This document shows, in pieces, positions 47,391 to 60,517 of a DNA stretch of 64,000 nucleotides. Position 1 is the first letter of the stretch. Every line of letters begins with the position of its first letter. The stretch is from NCBI GenBank assembly GCA_019054805.1, contig JAHQIY010000004.1:7138501-7202500 (forward strand), read 5' to 3'. The notes under the pieces were generated by a model that worked only from the letters and a program-made list of their open reading frames with translations, was not told where the DNA came from and ran no database searches. The DNA comes from Brachionus manjavacas (lineage: Eukaryota > Rotifera > Eurotatoria > Ploima > Brachionidae). A program made the translations under genes and the position numbers.

Positions 47391-48657
47391 TATATAAATC
47401 ATATAAATAAAATGAATCGACGAGGCTTCAGAACATGAGTCAAAATTACAAAGCTATTTTTTAAATTTTTGTTAGACTATTTTATTGATTATAAATGTTC
47501 TAAAATAATTTTTCTTGCTGTTCTTTTCTATACTTTGATGTGAAATTCTGTACATTTTTTAACTCTACACTTTAAACTATTCCAGTAATATCACTATTAG
47601 AATCACATAAAATGGGTAGAGAAAAAATTTTATATTTTGCACAAAAACTTTTTTCTGGAAATTGACAAATACAACATGTTTAAAAATCTATTCAAATTGT
47701 GATTTCCAAAGACTTACTAATCCAAATTTCTTTTTCTTTTAAAATGTAAAAATGCAAAGAATTGCTTATATTTAATTATTTTTAGATTCTCTAAACCTAT
47801 TCGTGATAGATGATAAATAAAAGCTTTTAGCTTTGTTATACTTTAATCGCAAAATTCCGCTTATTTTTTGTTTAAAGTCAGATAAAAATCGATCTATTTT
47901 GCGAAAGACTATTAGCAATTATATATAAAGAATTTTAGGTTGATTTTTTTTTTCTGTAGTGCACAAGTTGAATCATTTTTATGTTTCTTAAGAATGTTTA
48001 ATACCGAGCATACCGAGATAAGCTTGGTTCCTAAATTTTATTTTAAAAAAGGATCACATTTAAAAAAAAGCATTTAAAAATTTTATTTGAGAGGAAAATA
48101 GAAAAAAAATTAATAAATTTTTAAATGTTTTTATTTTTTAATCAATTTTAAGTTCAATTGTTATATTTGATTGTGTGTATTCAGTCAAATGTTTGATGTG
48201 AAGAGTGTAAAGAAATATGTATAGATTCTATTTACAACATACAAGATATAAAATAAAAAGAGATTCTAGAAAAAAAAAAATCCAAAATAAAAAAGCAAAA
48301 AAAAAGAAAAGAAAAAAGAAAAATAAGACTTTAAACATAAATTCGAAATTTTCACTATTGCTATCCGACATAGAGTTTCGTCGCCCAAAGATTACCGTAC
48401 TGTGTACACAATATAACCCCGAATAGTCCTAGATTGCGCGCTCACCCAACTCCATCTCCCTTTAACATTTTTAACATTTAAAAAATAAAATCTCCCTAAA
48501 AACGATACAACAAATCAAATACTTCTAGAATTTTACACCAAACGCTTTTTGGTCAAGTGGAAAGAATTTATAAAAATTAGGAAAAAAAAAACAAAAATTA
48601 GAAAAAAAAAAAAGAAGAAGCTACATAAATCAATTGTGATCATTTACAAATTTCAAT
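47391..48657. other. Intergenic and CHD7/8 3' flank
   Basis: Holds the right copy of the 37-bp repeat and, nearest the CHD stop codon, probable 3' UTR sequence. A 69-codon plus-strand frame at 48217-48426 is almost pure lysine in its middle and is not supported as a gene. Confidence 0.5.
47776..47812. repeat. 37-bp direct repeat, right copy
   Basis: Partner of 46280-46316, matching 35 of 37 bases. Confidence 0.7.
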
Positions 48658-51600
48658 CTAGTCGTCTGCTGATTGTTTTACACGCTTGGTATCCGATTCG
48701 GATTTGCCATTTTTTTTAATACTCAAATCGAGACCATGCTCATCATTTTCTCTCTTCTTTCCATTGTTGTTCATTTGAGACTTATGCTGAGGCGTTTTGA
48801 CGGGCAACTTAGCCCCTGAGCTACTAGCTGACTTTGCGGACTTGTTCTTACTCTTTTCTTCATTTGATGCATTATTGCTAAACGAATTCAGCTGAGCCAA
48901 CGCGCTGAACATGCTCGGATCGAGTCCGCCGGTCTGAGCCGACAGAGCACTTAGTAGTTCAGCGGGAAGCTTGCTAAAGTCGGTGCCGGGAAGTCCGAAA
49001 GGCGGAGGCGGCATCAGACCATGAGGCATGTTGGGCATGTTGGCACCGGCGCCAAAATTCATCAAATTGCTCATCAAAAAGCCCAGATCGGGATTATTTG
49101 CCATGTCAAGAGCATGAGATTGTTGCTGTTGCTGCTGCTGCTGGGCTGACGACAAATTGCTAGAGGCGGACAACGCCGGCGACAAACTGTGAGCTCGATC
49201 GGGCGACGGCGATTTAGTTTTGGAATTTTTTTGGCCAAATGGCGCATTGAACATGAACGGATTGGCAGTTGGATTAAATTGGGAAAAGTTCATCATTTCT
49301 TGAAGAAGTTTTTCCTGTTCCATCATGGAAGCGAGAGCTGTTAAATTGTTGGCATTTGTGGGGTCGAATTGAGACATGGCCGCGGCCAAACTAGAAAAGT
49401 CCGGCTTGGCCTCGCTGACTTTGCTAGTTGACTTGTGGCCAGATGATTTTTGCTGTTCGACTTTGGCCATTTTCATCGAGTCCTTGTGCTTGGACTCGAG
49501 TGAATTTTTGGCCGAGGGAGTCGAGTGTTTGGTTTCTTTGTGCACGTCGGAGTTGGACGATGAGCACGGCAAGCTTTTTCTGCTCTCTGCTTTCGCCTTG
49601 TGGCCAGTGGACTTTGTTTCTTTGGCCTTTGGTGCCGGTGAACTTAGACCGGACATGTTTTGCATGCTTTGCATGGCCGCCAATTGACTGGTGAACTCGT
49701 CCAATGAGCTCATGTCGATGCCGGGCGGCATTTTGGGCAAGTCTTTGAGAAAATCCATGGGGTTGAGTCCGGACATGGGTGGCGCGAATGGCGGCAGCAA
49801 AAACGGGTTGAATGCGGCCGGATTGCCAAACGGCATGCTGTTGGACGCGCTCGACTGGCCGGCCAATGCGGCCGCCATGAATCCGGCCAGCGGATTATTC
49901 ATGTCAAGCGAGCCGCTCGTGTTGAACAAGTCGTTTAGTTGTTGATTGTTTGGCGTTTGCTTTGGCGTTTGTTTTGATTTTGAGGAGAAGCCGTTGGGCT
50001 TTGGAGTTGTGGAGGGCGAGGGCTGCGCGGCGCCACTCTTGCCACTTGACTTTTGACTCTTGGCGCTGCTCAGTCTGGATTTGACAATGTCGGGCATTTT
50101 GTTGCCGAATTTGCCGCGAACCAAGTCGGTGCACGTCGCATCGATGTAAATTTGTTCGTTTTTTTCCAAAAACGATGCCAAATGCTTGAACTGAGGCACC
50201 TTGGCTGCATTGACACGTTTGTTGGTCAATTTGTTGTACAAAATGAGCTGAGCGTGGCTTGAGGGTGCTTGGACTGAGCGTGGTGACTGCTGCTGAATGG
50301 ACGAGCAGGAAGTGTTGGCGTCAGGCTGGTCGCCTTTTTTCGCTTCGGCTTGAGCAAAGGCCGAATGGTTCATGGTCATGTTGAGAATTTCGTGCTCGTC
50401 GGGCAAATAGTTTGGATGCGAGAGGAGCCATAGGGGCAGTTCGGCTCTTTTGGGCGCCTTGGAACCGGTGAGCTTGGTGCCGTCGGTCATGTTTATGACG
50501 GCTATACGCTCGTCCGGGTCCTGGCCCGAGGCCATGAATAGAGCGGCCAGAGCGGCCAAGTCGTTCGGGTTCATGAGAGCCGCCGCAGCTGCTTGGCCGC
50601 TCTCTTTTTTCCGGCTCTTTCTATTGGACACTTTGGTGGTGGACGAGGACGATGAGGACGCGTCGCTGTTCTCCGAGTCCATTTGGGTCTTGGAGCGGCA
50701 CGGCTTCGGCCGCATTATTTCGCCCGGCTCCAAAAATTTGCTCGTGTTGTTCTCGTCGATGGCGTCCAGCGACTTGAAGCCGTACTGGTCGTACTTGGGC
50801 GGACGGCCACGCTTCGGTCTGCTGCTGCTGCCACAGCTGCCTTTGCCGTATTCCGAGTCGTTGTCGTGGCTCAAATTGTCGTCGTCGTCCTCCACCGAAC
50901 AATTGTCCGTCAAAAATATGTTCGGCGACTGCACCAGATTGCTTATGCTCAACGGATTGCACACTGACAGCTGCGAGTTGGACGCCGACGGCAACAAGCC
51001 GTTCGGACACAACTTTTGCGCTGGCCACTCGTCCGTCTCAAACAGAGTTATTATATTCTCCAACCGGTTCAGTATCACTCTGTCCTTTGGCCACAAAATC
51101 AATGGCACCACATCCAATTGAAAATAAGAATTTGCTGCGGTCTGATGCTCATCTTCTCTTTCCTCTTTTTCTTTTCTCTCACTTTTGTCACCACTTATAT
51201 CACCATTTGTGTCACCACTTTTGTCACCATTTGTATCACCATTTGTGTCACCACTTTTGTCACCACTTTTGTCACCAGTTGTGTCACCACTTTTGTCACC
51301 ATTTGAATCACCCATTTTCTTGTCATGGTCAAGGTCATCAGGCTCAGGGTCATGGTCGTCATGGTGATCGGAATCAATTTTGGCGTCATTTTCTCTAATT
51401 GTCTCTTGGTTGGTTTTTTTTTCGGGCGACGCCTCTTCTGTTTCGTCAATGACCAAATCTTTTTGACTAGTGTCGATTATTTCCGATTTGTCCTCTTGTT
51501 TGACTTCGGCAGCCTCTTCTTTATCAGATGAGGATTCAGAGTCTTTGTCTTTGTCTTTGGCTTGGTCGTGGTGGTGGCCGTGGTGATGTTGTTTTTTGAA

Positions 51601-54600
51601 GGAGGCTTGAATGCGGGCTTGATTTTGAAAATAGAATTGAACGGGGTCGGTAATTTTGTGTTCGGTGTCGACGTGTTTGTTGTCTTGGTCGATTAGACGC
51701 TCAATGTGGTTGGCGTAAGTGGTCAGATCGGCCTTGAACGAAAATTCGGCATCGTTGTAGAAGTAGTAGTCGGACCTGGCGAGGCCGTGTTTGGCAGCCG
51801 CTCGCACAAGCTCTTTGTCATGCTTGGCCGGCACGTACCAGTCGGGCAAGTCGGCCGTAAACGTGCACTTGGACATGGTGTGGTCGAATGAGTGCGACTT
51901 GAGTATTTGCAAGCGGAGCTTGTTCATCATGTCGATGCGTTGGAGGCAGCGAGTGGCGCGCTCCTCGCTAATCGGCTCGACGGGCACTTCGATCACGGGC
52001 GCCGAGTCCTCATCGGTCAGCTTGTTGGCCACTTTTTTGCACATGTAAACAAACGACAAATAGTAGTCGGTTAGAGTGTCGTCAAGCTTGCGTTCCAATT
52101 GACCAATCTCTCTAAATTTGTCCCACGAAAACACAAGATTGTCTTTGTCCAAACAATCGACGCCAAACACCGATATGGTCTTGTAGAAGTTTTGCTCTTC
52201 GCGTCTCGACCATTTCGACTGCTTTTCCATTTGTTTTGCCTGCGCTCTCTCTTGACTCACGGCCATCTTGGACAAGCGTTTCTCTTGGCGCTCGGCTTGG
52301 CGCCTCGACACCAACTGCTCCTGTTTCTTGTACTTTTGCACAGTGGCTATCAACCGCCTTAGACGATTGTTCATCTCGGACACACTCGGAAATTTTTTCC
52401 ACTCGACAACACCGCCACAATTCGGCGCGTTCTCCTCTCCTCTGGGCCTGTTCTCTTGCTCGTCCGTGTCCATTTCATTGGCATTTTCCTCGTTGTTCTG
52501 CTCGGCAAGCAGATCTTGATGATCGGGCGGTCCACACAAGCTCAAAAAGACCAGCTTGGGGTCCGACCGGATCAAGTTGTATTTTTCGAAGCCGTGCTTG
52601 TACACGCCGAGCAGCAGCGAGTTGTCGCAAGCTTTGTCCCACCAGTCGGCCGGCAAATCGAACTGAACGTCGGGCAGCGCCAACTCGACCGAGTCGTGGC
52701 TGATGTGCGGATCGTCGGCGTCCAGCCTGGTGGCGTACTCGTCGCCGAGCATTTCGCTCTTAATGTAGAAGAGCATGCGCAAACGCAGCAGTATTTTGTT
52801 GGCCTGTTTGATCAGATGTTTTTTGTAGTTTTCGTCGCCGAGCAGCTCTTCGGCATTTTTGGCCCATTCGAGCTCGGCGCCGGCGTCCTGCACCTCTTGG
52901 TTGGGCAGGGGCCGTGGACGACGACCGCGCACCACCGGCGCCGCCAGACCCTGGTGATTTTTCAAGTCGGCAAAATTGGACTTGGACGGATCGATCAAAT
53001 CGAGAACAAACTGCTTGATGGTGTCGTCGCCGGTGTAGTTTTTGATGGTGTAGGCGATGATGGTGCGCGACAAGTTTTCCACGTCTTGTTCTGTTTGAAC
53101 TTGGGCGCCGCGTCTCTTTGACGACAACTCCAAATTGTTGAGTATTTTGGACCATCTGGACCAGCCGAAGATGAGCAGCAGCTTTTCGACTTTGTAGCAC
53201 TCCTCGCGCGTCCACACGCTCGGCTCTTCGTCGTCTTCGTTGGCAGTGGCGGCGGCGGCGTCGTCGTGGCCTTTGAACGGAGCGTCGTCGGCGCCCGGTC
53301 TTCCGCGCCTCTTCTTGCGCTTCTTGTCGCCTTTGTCCTTGGTCCCGTCCGAGTCCGACGACGAATAGTCCGACTCGTCCATGACGTCATCTGGACCGCC
53401 GTAGCGACGAGTTTGGGTGCGTCGGCGCGGCTCGTAGATTATTCGCTCGTCTTTCGGATTGAGCTTGTCCTCCAGGTCGATTTCGGCTTTTTTGGCCCAT
53501 TTTTGCCAAAAGTCCGGATCGTCCAAAGCGATGTCGTTCGTTTCGCTTGTTTGAAAGCTGGCCTTGGAAAACGTGGAGCCCTTTTGGCCGCCCTCTATTT
53601 GAACCACCGTCGAACGCTGCTGCAGTATTTTGTCAATGTCTTCTTCGCAAAATTTGTCGGCTACCGTGTCGTCTTCCATGAGGGCGCCATAGGCACCTTT
53701 TTTCAGTAGGTCCTCGATTTCTTTCTTGGTCATTTGCGAGTTTTGGCCCGCTGCGGCATTAAATTTGTCTTCGTTGCGCATTGATTGCAGAATGGCTTTG
53801 TCAAGACCCAGTTTGAGCGATGCGCGATCGAACATTTCTCTTTCGTAGGTGTTGCGAGTGACCAGTCGGTAGATTTTGACTGATTTTTGTTGACCGATTC
53901 GGTGCACGCGAGCTTGCGCCTGCAAATCATTTTGAGGATTCCAGTCCGAGTCGTAGATGATAACTGTGTCGGCGGCAGTCAGGTTTATGCCTAGTCCGCC
54001 CGCTCTGGTACAAAGCAAAAACGCAAATCGGTCCGAGTCCGGTTTGGAGTAGCGGTCGATGGCTTCTTGGCGCGCTTCGCCTCGAATACGGCCATCCAAA
54101 CGCTCGTACGTGAACCTCATTTGGATCAAGTAGTCTTCCAGTATGTCCAGCACTCGGATCATTTGAGAGAATATCAGGACTCGGTGACCGCCTGCTTTCA
54201 GCTTTGGCAACAGCTTGTCCACCAACACTAGCTTGCCCGAAGCTTGAACCATGGCTTGTAGATTGGCTCTTTCTTGATTATCTATTCTGTTACGTTCCAT
54301 ATACTCGGCTATTATTTGATCCTCGGCACCTTTATTTTATTTAATTTTAATAAAATTAAAGCACACAATTATTAAGGTTATTTTATTTTGGGGTTTGGTG
54401 CAGCTTAGACTCAGCATACACCAATGTCAAATTTAATTGACTTAGTTTAGTCTTATTTAGTTCATTTTTTTTTCTATTTTTAATATTTATTTCAATTGTC
54501 ACCAAAAAAAAAATGGGAAAAATTAAAAGAATAAATGTTGAGAATTTTTTTAATAAAAAAAAGTAGTTAAAATTAAAATAAACCTATGATTACAAATTAT

Positions 54601-57600
54601 TTTGTTCTTGTTTCTTAATAATTAGTTTTATTCTATTAGTTGTCGTCGCAATTAATTTGTAGATTTGATTATTTGGACTCTTAGAATCATCAATTAATCT
54701 TACCGCCATTCAAAAACAATTAAATCAGATGTGTACCCAGTGTAAGATAATTAAATGTTTTTTTTTTAAATGGTTTCAATTTTTTTCAATTAAAATTGAT
54801 TAATTATAATAAAAATACTCTTTAATTTCTTTTTTAAGTGCAAGTCGAAGATAAATTTTATTTATAATTATCTATGGACCGGCTTGGCCCATTAGAGATG
54901 GTCCATATCTTTTAAGCCAGCAGCGAACAAATCGCAGAAAAAGAGAAAACTTTTTCATAAATAGAATGGTGAACGGATGCAACAAAATACCAGCACAAAT
55001 TTGTCAGTTTTTAAAAACAAATTTGACAAAGCGCAAACAAAATAAGCTACCATTGCTAGAAGTCTTGAATGACCCATGTTTGGTCATTTACGAAACTTAC
55101 TGAAGTTACTCGTTATTTTTATTATTATTATTAATCATTTTTTATAACAAATTTTTTTAATAACATTAAAAATAAGTTCTTATAGTATTATCGTAAATTG
55201 GAAGCATCAAACTTTATTTTGTGCTAAGATATGGTCAGCATAATAAATTAATTCAAATAGTTTTCTATTTTTTTGCATGCTATTTCAAAATTATATTTAG
55301 ATTTTGTTTAAAAAACAAATAATAATAAAAATTATTTTTTAAATTGCATTTTTTCTCAATTTCTTATCACAATTTTTTGCATCGAAAATAAGCATAACCT
55401 GACTTTTTGCAATTTTCTTTGACAAAATAAAAGGAAATTTTCCAACTTTCCCAACAATTTTTGGGGAATTACGGTTTTCTGAGAAAAAATCAAATAAATT
55501 TAATAAAAAATAAATTCAAAATATTAAATGGGAAATTCTTAAAAATTCTCAAAATTAAAATTAAATTTCAAAATCCAAGAAATCAAACCAGCTACAATTA
55601 AATATTGAAGAATATTTACCAGCTGGCATTAAAAAATTGAAACTCTTTTTCAATTATTGATCATCAAACAACCAAATTATTTCGGAAAAAAGGAAAAAAA
55701 TCTAAAATTTCGTATTTCTATTTCTGCTGGACTCAATTAAACTAAAATAAAGAATTTTTATTTGAATAAAAAAAAATTAATTTAATACTATATGACTTTA
55801 TGGATGAAAAATTTGATGACGATAAAAATTAACAAGATTAGCTTATTATTTTATTCTTTTTTCTTGTTCCTTGTTTTTACACAATTAAATTATCTTTTCT
55901 TTTATTCATCTGGTCGATTCAATCATCCAAACGTTAGGCTAAAAAAGAGGGTCTTTGGTCCATTCTGTGTAGCCTGAGGTTACACTCAAATTAAATAAAA
56001 AAATTTAAAAACATAGATTAACAAGAAAGGCTTCTAATGAGGAAAAGCAAAATCTTAACTAAGCCGAAAAACAATATTTTTAAGCAAATTAAATAAACCA
56101 AAAAAAAAAGAAAGATATTAAATAAATCAAACTTACCGTCAATTAAATAAGGATGATTGCAGCATTTTCTGAGCTCCATCATAGTGTTCATCAGATTGGG
56201 CGCATTAGCACTGGAAGCACCACGTGTCAAAAATTGAAAATTCCTCTCTAAAATAGCTCTGTAGTATTTTTTTTGTGTATTTGTGAGCTCTACTTCGACA
56301 ATGGTTTCCTCTTTGGGCTTTAGATTTTTTTCCACATCTTCTTTGAGACGTCTCAACATCATGGGCTTGAGGACGGCCTGCAAATTTTGAACTTGAACAT
56401 CTGTTTTCAATTCGCCGTACTCTTGCATGAACTCGACAGACGAGTGAAACTGCTGCGGTTCCAAAAAATTCAACAAACTAAACAACTCTTCCACATTGTT
56501 CTGCAACGGTGTGCCAGTCAAGAGCACCTTGTGCTCAATGTCCATGTATCGCAGTCCTTCGATGAGCTTGCAATTTTTGTTCTTGAGGCGGTGAGCTTCG
56601 TCAATGATCAAATTACGCCATTTGAACGAACAAAATAGCGGCACATCGGACATAAGCACCTCATAGGTGGTAATCAGTGCATTGAACTTGACAATTTTTC
56701 TACTCTTGCTCTCGCCATCTTTAAAATAGAACTCGTAGTCTTGGATCATTTGTCGCGAGATTGTGGAGCCGTGGTAAACGATCACGTTAAAATCGGTCCA
56801 CGTCTCAAATTCTCTTATCCAATTGCCAATGGTGGACAAGGGCACTAGGATCAAAGAGGGCCCTGTGATGCCGTAGTAGGCCACTTCTTGCAAAAAAGTA
56901 ATTGACTGCACTGTTTTGCCAAGACCCATTTCGTCTGCCAGGATACAATTTCGGCCATTGAGCCAACAAAAAATGAGCCAATTGATGCCTTCGAGCTGAT
57001 ACTCTCTGATTCGATTGTCGTTTTTGTACACCCTCGACTGGGTCAGCTTGTTCCATCGGTCTACTTTGGGCTTGGACACATGCTTTAGATGTGTGTCGGG
57101 CACCAGCGTGTTTATTTGGCGGAATCTGTCGATTTTTTTCACATTTTTAATGTCGGACTCGAGCTCCCAGCTCGACTCGTCGTAGGCCAACGCTTTCCAT
57201 TTGACCAGAAAGTACTTGAGCCTGTTGCCCGGTTTTTGCAGGTCGTCTGCTTCGTATTCGTCGAGTATGCGATCTATGACCACATAGTCCGGATTGAAGA
57301 GCTCGTCGTAGTCGTTGTTGTAGCCAGTGTTGTTGGTGTCCGGATCGTCCCAGTCGTTCACTTGTGTTTGTTGTTTTTTGACGCGAAATCGCTTTATTTT
57401 TTGATCGATTCTCTTGTCGCTGTGGAACAGTTCGTCACGTGATCGCCACTCACAATGCAAATAGGACAAATTTTTGTACTTGACATAGAACTCTTCGACT
57501 TCAATCTCTCCGTCGGTCTCATATTCACTCGCCTCTCCTTCCTCTTCTTCCTCTCCTTCTTCTTCCCTTTCTTTATCTCCTTCGTGCTGTTCTTCTCCGC

Positions 57601-60517
57601 CTTCGTTTTGTTTTGGCACATCGCCGCTTTTTTCGTCCTTTTCCTCGCTCTTACTCTCTTCCAAATTTTCCTTGTTCTCTTCGCCAGTCGGCGCATCCAA
57701 GTCCATTTTGTCCTCGCCACTCTCCACCACCACCTCACTCTCACTCTTGCTCTCACTCTTGCTCTCGCTCTTGCTCTCACTCTTGCTCTCCACTTGCGGC
57801 TGCTGCTGTGCACCCTCGTTGCTCGTTTTCTTGTCAACTTTGCGTCTTGTCTTGCGCTTAAACAGCCTGATGCCCAATATTTTGTCCACTACCAAACTGT
57901 CACTAGTGGCAAATTCGATGTTTCCTTTTTTCTCGGCGGTGCTTTCGGCCACTAGCACTTCGTTGGAGGACGCTGGCGGCGGCGGCAGCAGCAAATCTTC
58001 GTCTTTGATCGCACTGTCCGAATACTTTTGTCGCTTGACACATCTAGTCGAGCGGCGCTTTTCGCCTGCCTGCAACAGCTTGGCAGTAGTTTCGTCACTT
58101 TGCACTTCATCCACACCGGCCGCTCCATTCACCATATCCTCCTGACTATTGCTCTCTTCGCGCCTAGCCCTGCTCACAACTGCTGCCGACAGCTCGAAGC
58201 CGTCCGAATCGTCCGATTCGGCCTCTTCGTCCGACGACGTTTTCTTTCGCTTTTTTCTCTTGTTTTTCTGCATCAGTTTAACAAAGGCCGATTTGCGTCT
58301 CGCACGACTGGCCGACGACGCCACAAAGCTCGAGTCTTTTTTGCGCGATTTTTTCACGTCGTCGTCGTCATTGTCGTTCTCGTTGTCGTTGTCATTGTCA
58401 TTGCTATTGTCCGGCTGCTGTTGAGTATCCTGAGTGGACTCGTTATGAGGTAGATTTTTTATTTTTTTTCTCGTGTACTTTCTCTTTTTGCGCGTTGCGT
58501 CCACTTCAGTGTCGCCGTCCTCCTTTGTTTTTTTTCTTGGCTTGCTCTTTTTGTGTTCGCCGTCGTCCTTGGAGTCCGAGGCGTCAAAATCCGAGTCTTT
58601 TTTGTCATCGTCGGCCGGCTCCGATTCCGACGCCGACAAATCTTTCATCTTGTATTTTTTCATGAAATCGTCTATGGTGGCGTCGATTTTGGACTGGGTC
58701 GACGCCGACACGCTCTCCTCCTCCAATTTGGGCTTGATAGCGCGCACTTTTTTGGGCGACTGAGTGAGCACAGTGGCCACCGGCTGAGCGGCCACGTTCT
58801 CGGCGCCGTTCTGCACCACGCTTGGCTCCGGTTTGGGCAGGATCGGCGCGAACACCGGCGCAGAAGCCGGCAGCGGCTTTATGTTGACGGGCGCGCTGAA
58901 CTGAGCGCCGTTCGTCAACGAATTTTGATTGAAAACTTGCTGCGCATAGAGGACCGGTGCTTGATTCGGTTTCTGCACTACTGCCGGATACACAGGCGCT
59001 GCTGTGCTGCCCATTGGTCTGTTGACCGCATGAAACAGCTGCGGCGGTTGAGCCGGCTGAGGCAGCTGAGGCGGTGGATAGCTAGTTCCGTTTGGAATAG
59101 ATGTTTGTGGCGAGATGGCCGTGTCGGCTTCTTTGTCCGCCGGAATGCGCTGTTTGACTTGGTCGTCGTCGTGGTTCGGAGACGACGTGTCCGAGCTTTT
59201 TGATTTTGTTTGCGATCTGGATCGCTTGGGAGTTAGATCGGCTGTTTGGGGCGATAGGCTGTTCTGCGGCGATATTTGACTAATGGACGCCGCTGCCACT
59301 GTCGATGCCGTTGTCGCTGTGGCTGCCTTGCACTCCATTTCGGGCGAGTTCGTCACCGACACTTGTTGAGCAAAATTCGCATAATTTTGCGAGTTCATTC
59401 TCGTCGGTGTATTCATAACCGGATATTGGTTAGCTGCACTAAAGTTCGACGTATAGTACGGACTATACTGCTGTTGCTGCTGCTGTTGTTGCTGTTGTTG
59501 TTGTTGTTGTTGAGGGTTATTTTGATAATAGGTCTGATTGGGACTAGTTTGTTGCGGGTTTAGGGCATAGGCGTTTGAGGGGTACATGTTGGCCGCAGCG
59601 GGCATGTTTGGGTTGATTTTGTTGGGCGATGCTTGATACTGACTGGGCATTAGTTGAGCGCGCGGTTGGCTCTGATTCGGGTACACTTGAGTATTGTAGG
59701 GTTGTTGCATGTGGGGCGGTAGTGATGACAGTTTCTGGCTGTTCTGGTAGGACATTTGCATGGGATAAGTAGACGACTGGTTTGGGGGAATTTGAGCGGC
59801 GGAATGTGGCATCAATTTTTGGCCCTGATACTGAGGCGGTGGCATCGGGTAGCTTTGGTTTGGCTGAATGGGCAACTGGGGCGAGACTGGAGGCGGCGAC
59901 GGCTTCGGATTTTGACCGAACTGGTTCATTTGTTTGAAGTTGGGAGTTTGCTGATTTTGGGCTATGATGACCGGTTTGGAGTAGGGGCTGGCGTTGGGGC
60001 CAGTGCCGGCCGCCTGCTGACTGCCGTACTGAGACCACGGCGCTTGGCCTTGGCCGGCCATGAACTGATTGCCTTTGGCTAAATTAAAATTGGCGCTGAT
60101 ATTTGTCGGATTGGAGGCGTTGGGCTGTGCCGCTTGGCCATTGTGATTCTGCGCCATGCTGTGCATGTACTGCATTTGTTTCATGGGCTGCATTGGCATT
60201 TGCTGATTGGCGTAGTACTGGTTCTGAGGCATGTAGCTCATTTGATGCTGTTGCTGCTGTTGTTGCTGCTGCTGATGCGGGGACATGAGCGGCGCGCTCT
60301 GATTCATTTGATTCACCGAATGGTACATGCCTGGCGCATACGACTGACTAGATTGGTACACTTGAGGACTGATTTGATCGCTGGGCGCTGACGATTGGGA
60401 CGCTGATGGGTTGGCGGCCGCCTGAGCACTGCTGGACGCTGTCGTCGTTGTGCTTGATAGTTCGCTGAGCAAAGTGTCTGTGTCCGTGTTCGTATCGAAT
60501 AGACTCTTATACTCCAT
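48658..60517 (-). CDS. CHD7/8: CHD7/CHD8-type (kismet-like) chromatin remodelling ATPase
   Basis: Two giant exons, 56137-60517 and 48658-54329, join in phase 1 ([19 protein letters not shown]), giving 3350 residues. Order: Q/P-rich N-terminus with two polyQ runs; a charged linker; tandem chromodomains (about 998-1130: [34 protein letters not shown]); SNF2 ATPase with ADEMGLGKT (about 1195), [15 protein letters not shown] and [10 protein letters not shown]; helicase C ([41 protein letters not shown]) opening exon 2. The CHD7-branch region [16 protein letters not shown] follows, with a SANT-like segment ([10 protein letters not shown]). Two BRK domains lie near 2734 ([15 protein letters not shown]) and 2822 ([13 protein letters not shown]). 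BRK domains place it in CHD subfamily III, which reads methylated H3 and slides nucleosomes at enhancers and promoters. The kozak-like AGACAATGG supports the start. Confidence 0.95.
51179..51312 (-). repeat. 12-bp coding tandem repeat, GDxx tetrapeptides in CHD7/8
   Basis: About eleven 12-bp units encode [12 protein letters not shown] and GDIS variants in frame, between the SANT region and the first BRK domain. Units are of fixed length and differ by single bases. Unit number probably varies between individuals (inference). Confidence 0.85.
54330..56136 (-). other. The single CHD7/8 intron
   Basis: 1807 bp between a GTAAGT donor (56131-56136) and an acceptor ending AAAG at 54330. It splits the ATPase between the N- and C-lobes. 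A less AT-rich patch at about 54870-55110 carries an inverted ATGGACC/GGTCCAT pair near 54873-54904 and may be a transposon remnant; I could not identify it. Confidence 0.7.
57727..57790 (-). repeat. 12-bp coding tandem repeat, SESK tetrapeptides in the CHD7/8 linker
   Basis: Repeats of CTCACTCTTGCT and close variants on the plus strand encode [15 protein letters not shown] in the acidic linker before the chromodomains. Disordered and probably length-variable. Confidence 0.75.
59468..59512 (-). repeat. Polyglutamine run (15 Q) in the CHD7/8 N-terminus
   Basis: Fifteen consecutive CAA/CAG codons (TTG/CTG on the plus strand), mixed rather than pure CAG, between NNP and YSPYY. Confidence 0.9.
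60248..60274 (-). repeat. Polyglutamine run (9 Q) in the CHD7/8 N-terminus
   Basis: Nine CAA/CAG codons flanked by histidines (HQ...QHQM), in a Q/P/N-rich activation-like region. Confidence 0.9.

Noticed and set aside
50450..51121. Long open frames on the plus strand across CHD7/8 (also 52456-53121 and 58553-59203)
   Set aside because: They are antisense to well-supported CHD7/8 coding sequence, and exist because that gene is relatively GC-rich and repeat-rich.
51087..51398. Histidine-rich ([13 protein letters not shown]) plus-strand open frame that looks metal-binding
   Set aside because: It is the complementary reading of the 12-bp GDxx repeat array in CHD7/8.
54873..54904. ATGGACC/GGTCCAT inverted pair in the CHD7/8 intron as a transposon end or structured RNA
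   Set aside because: A 7-bp pair with no matching second end, target duplication or conserved stem support.
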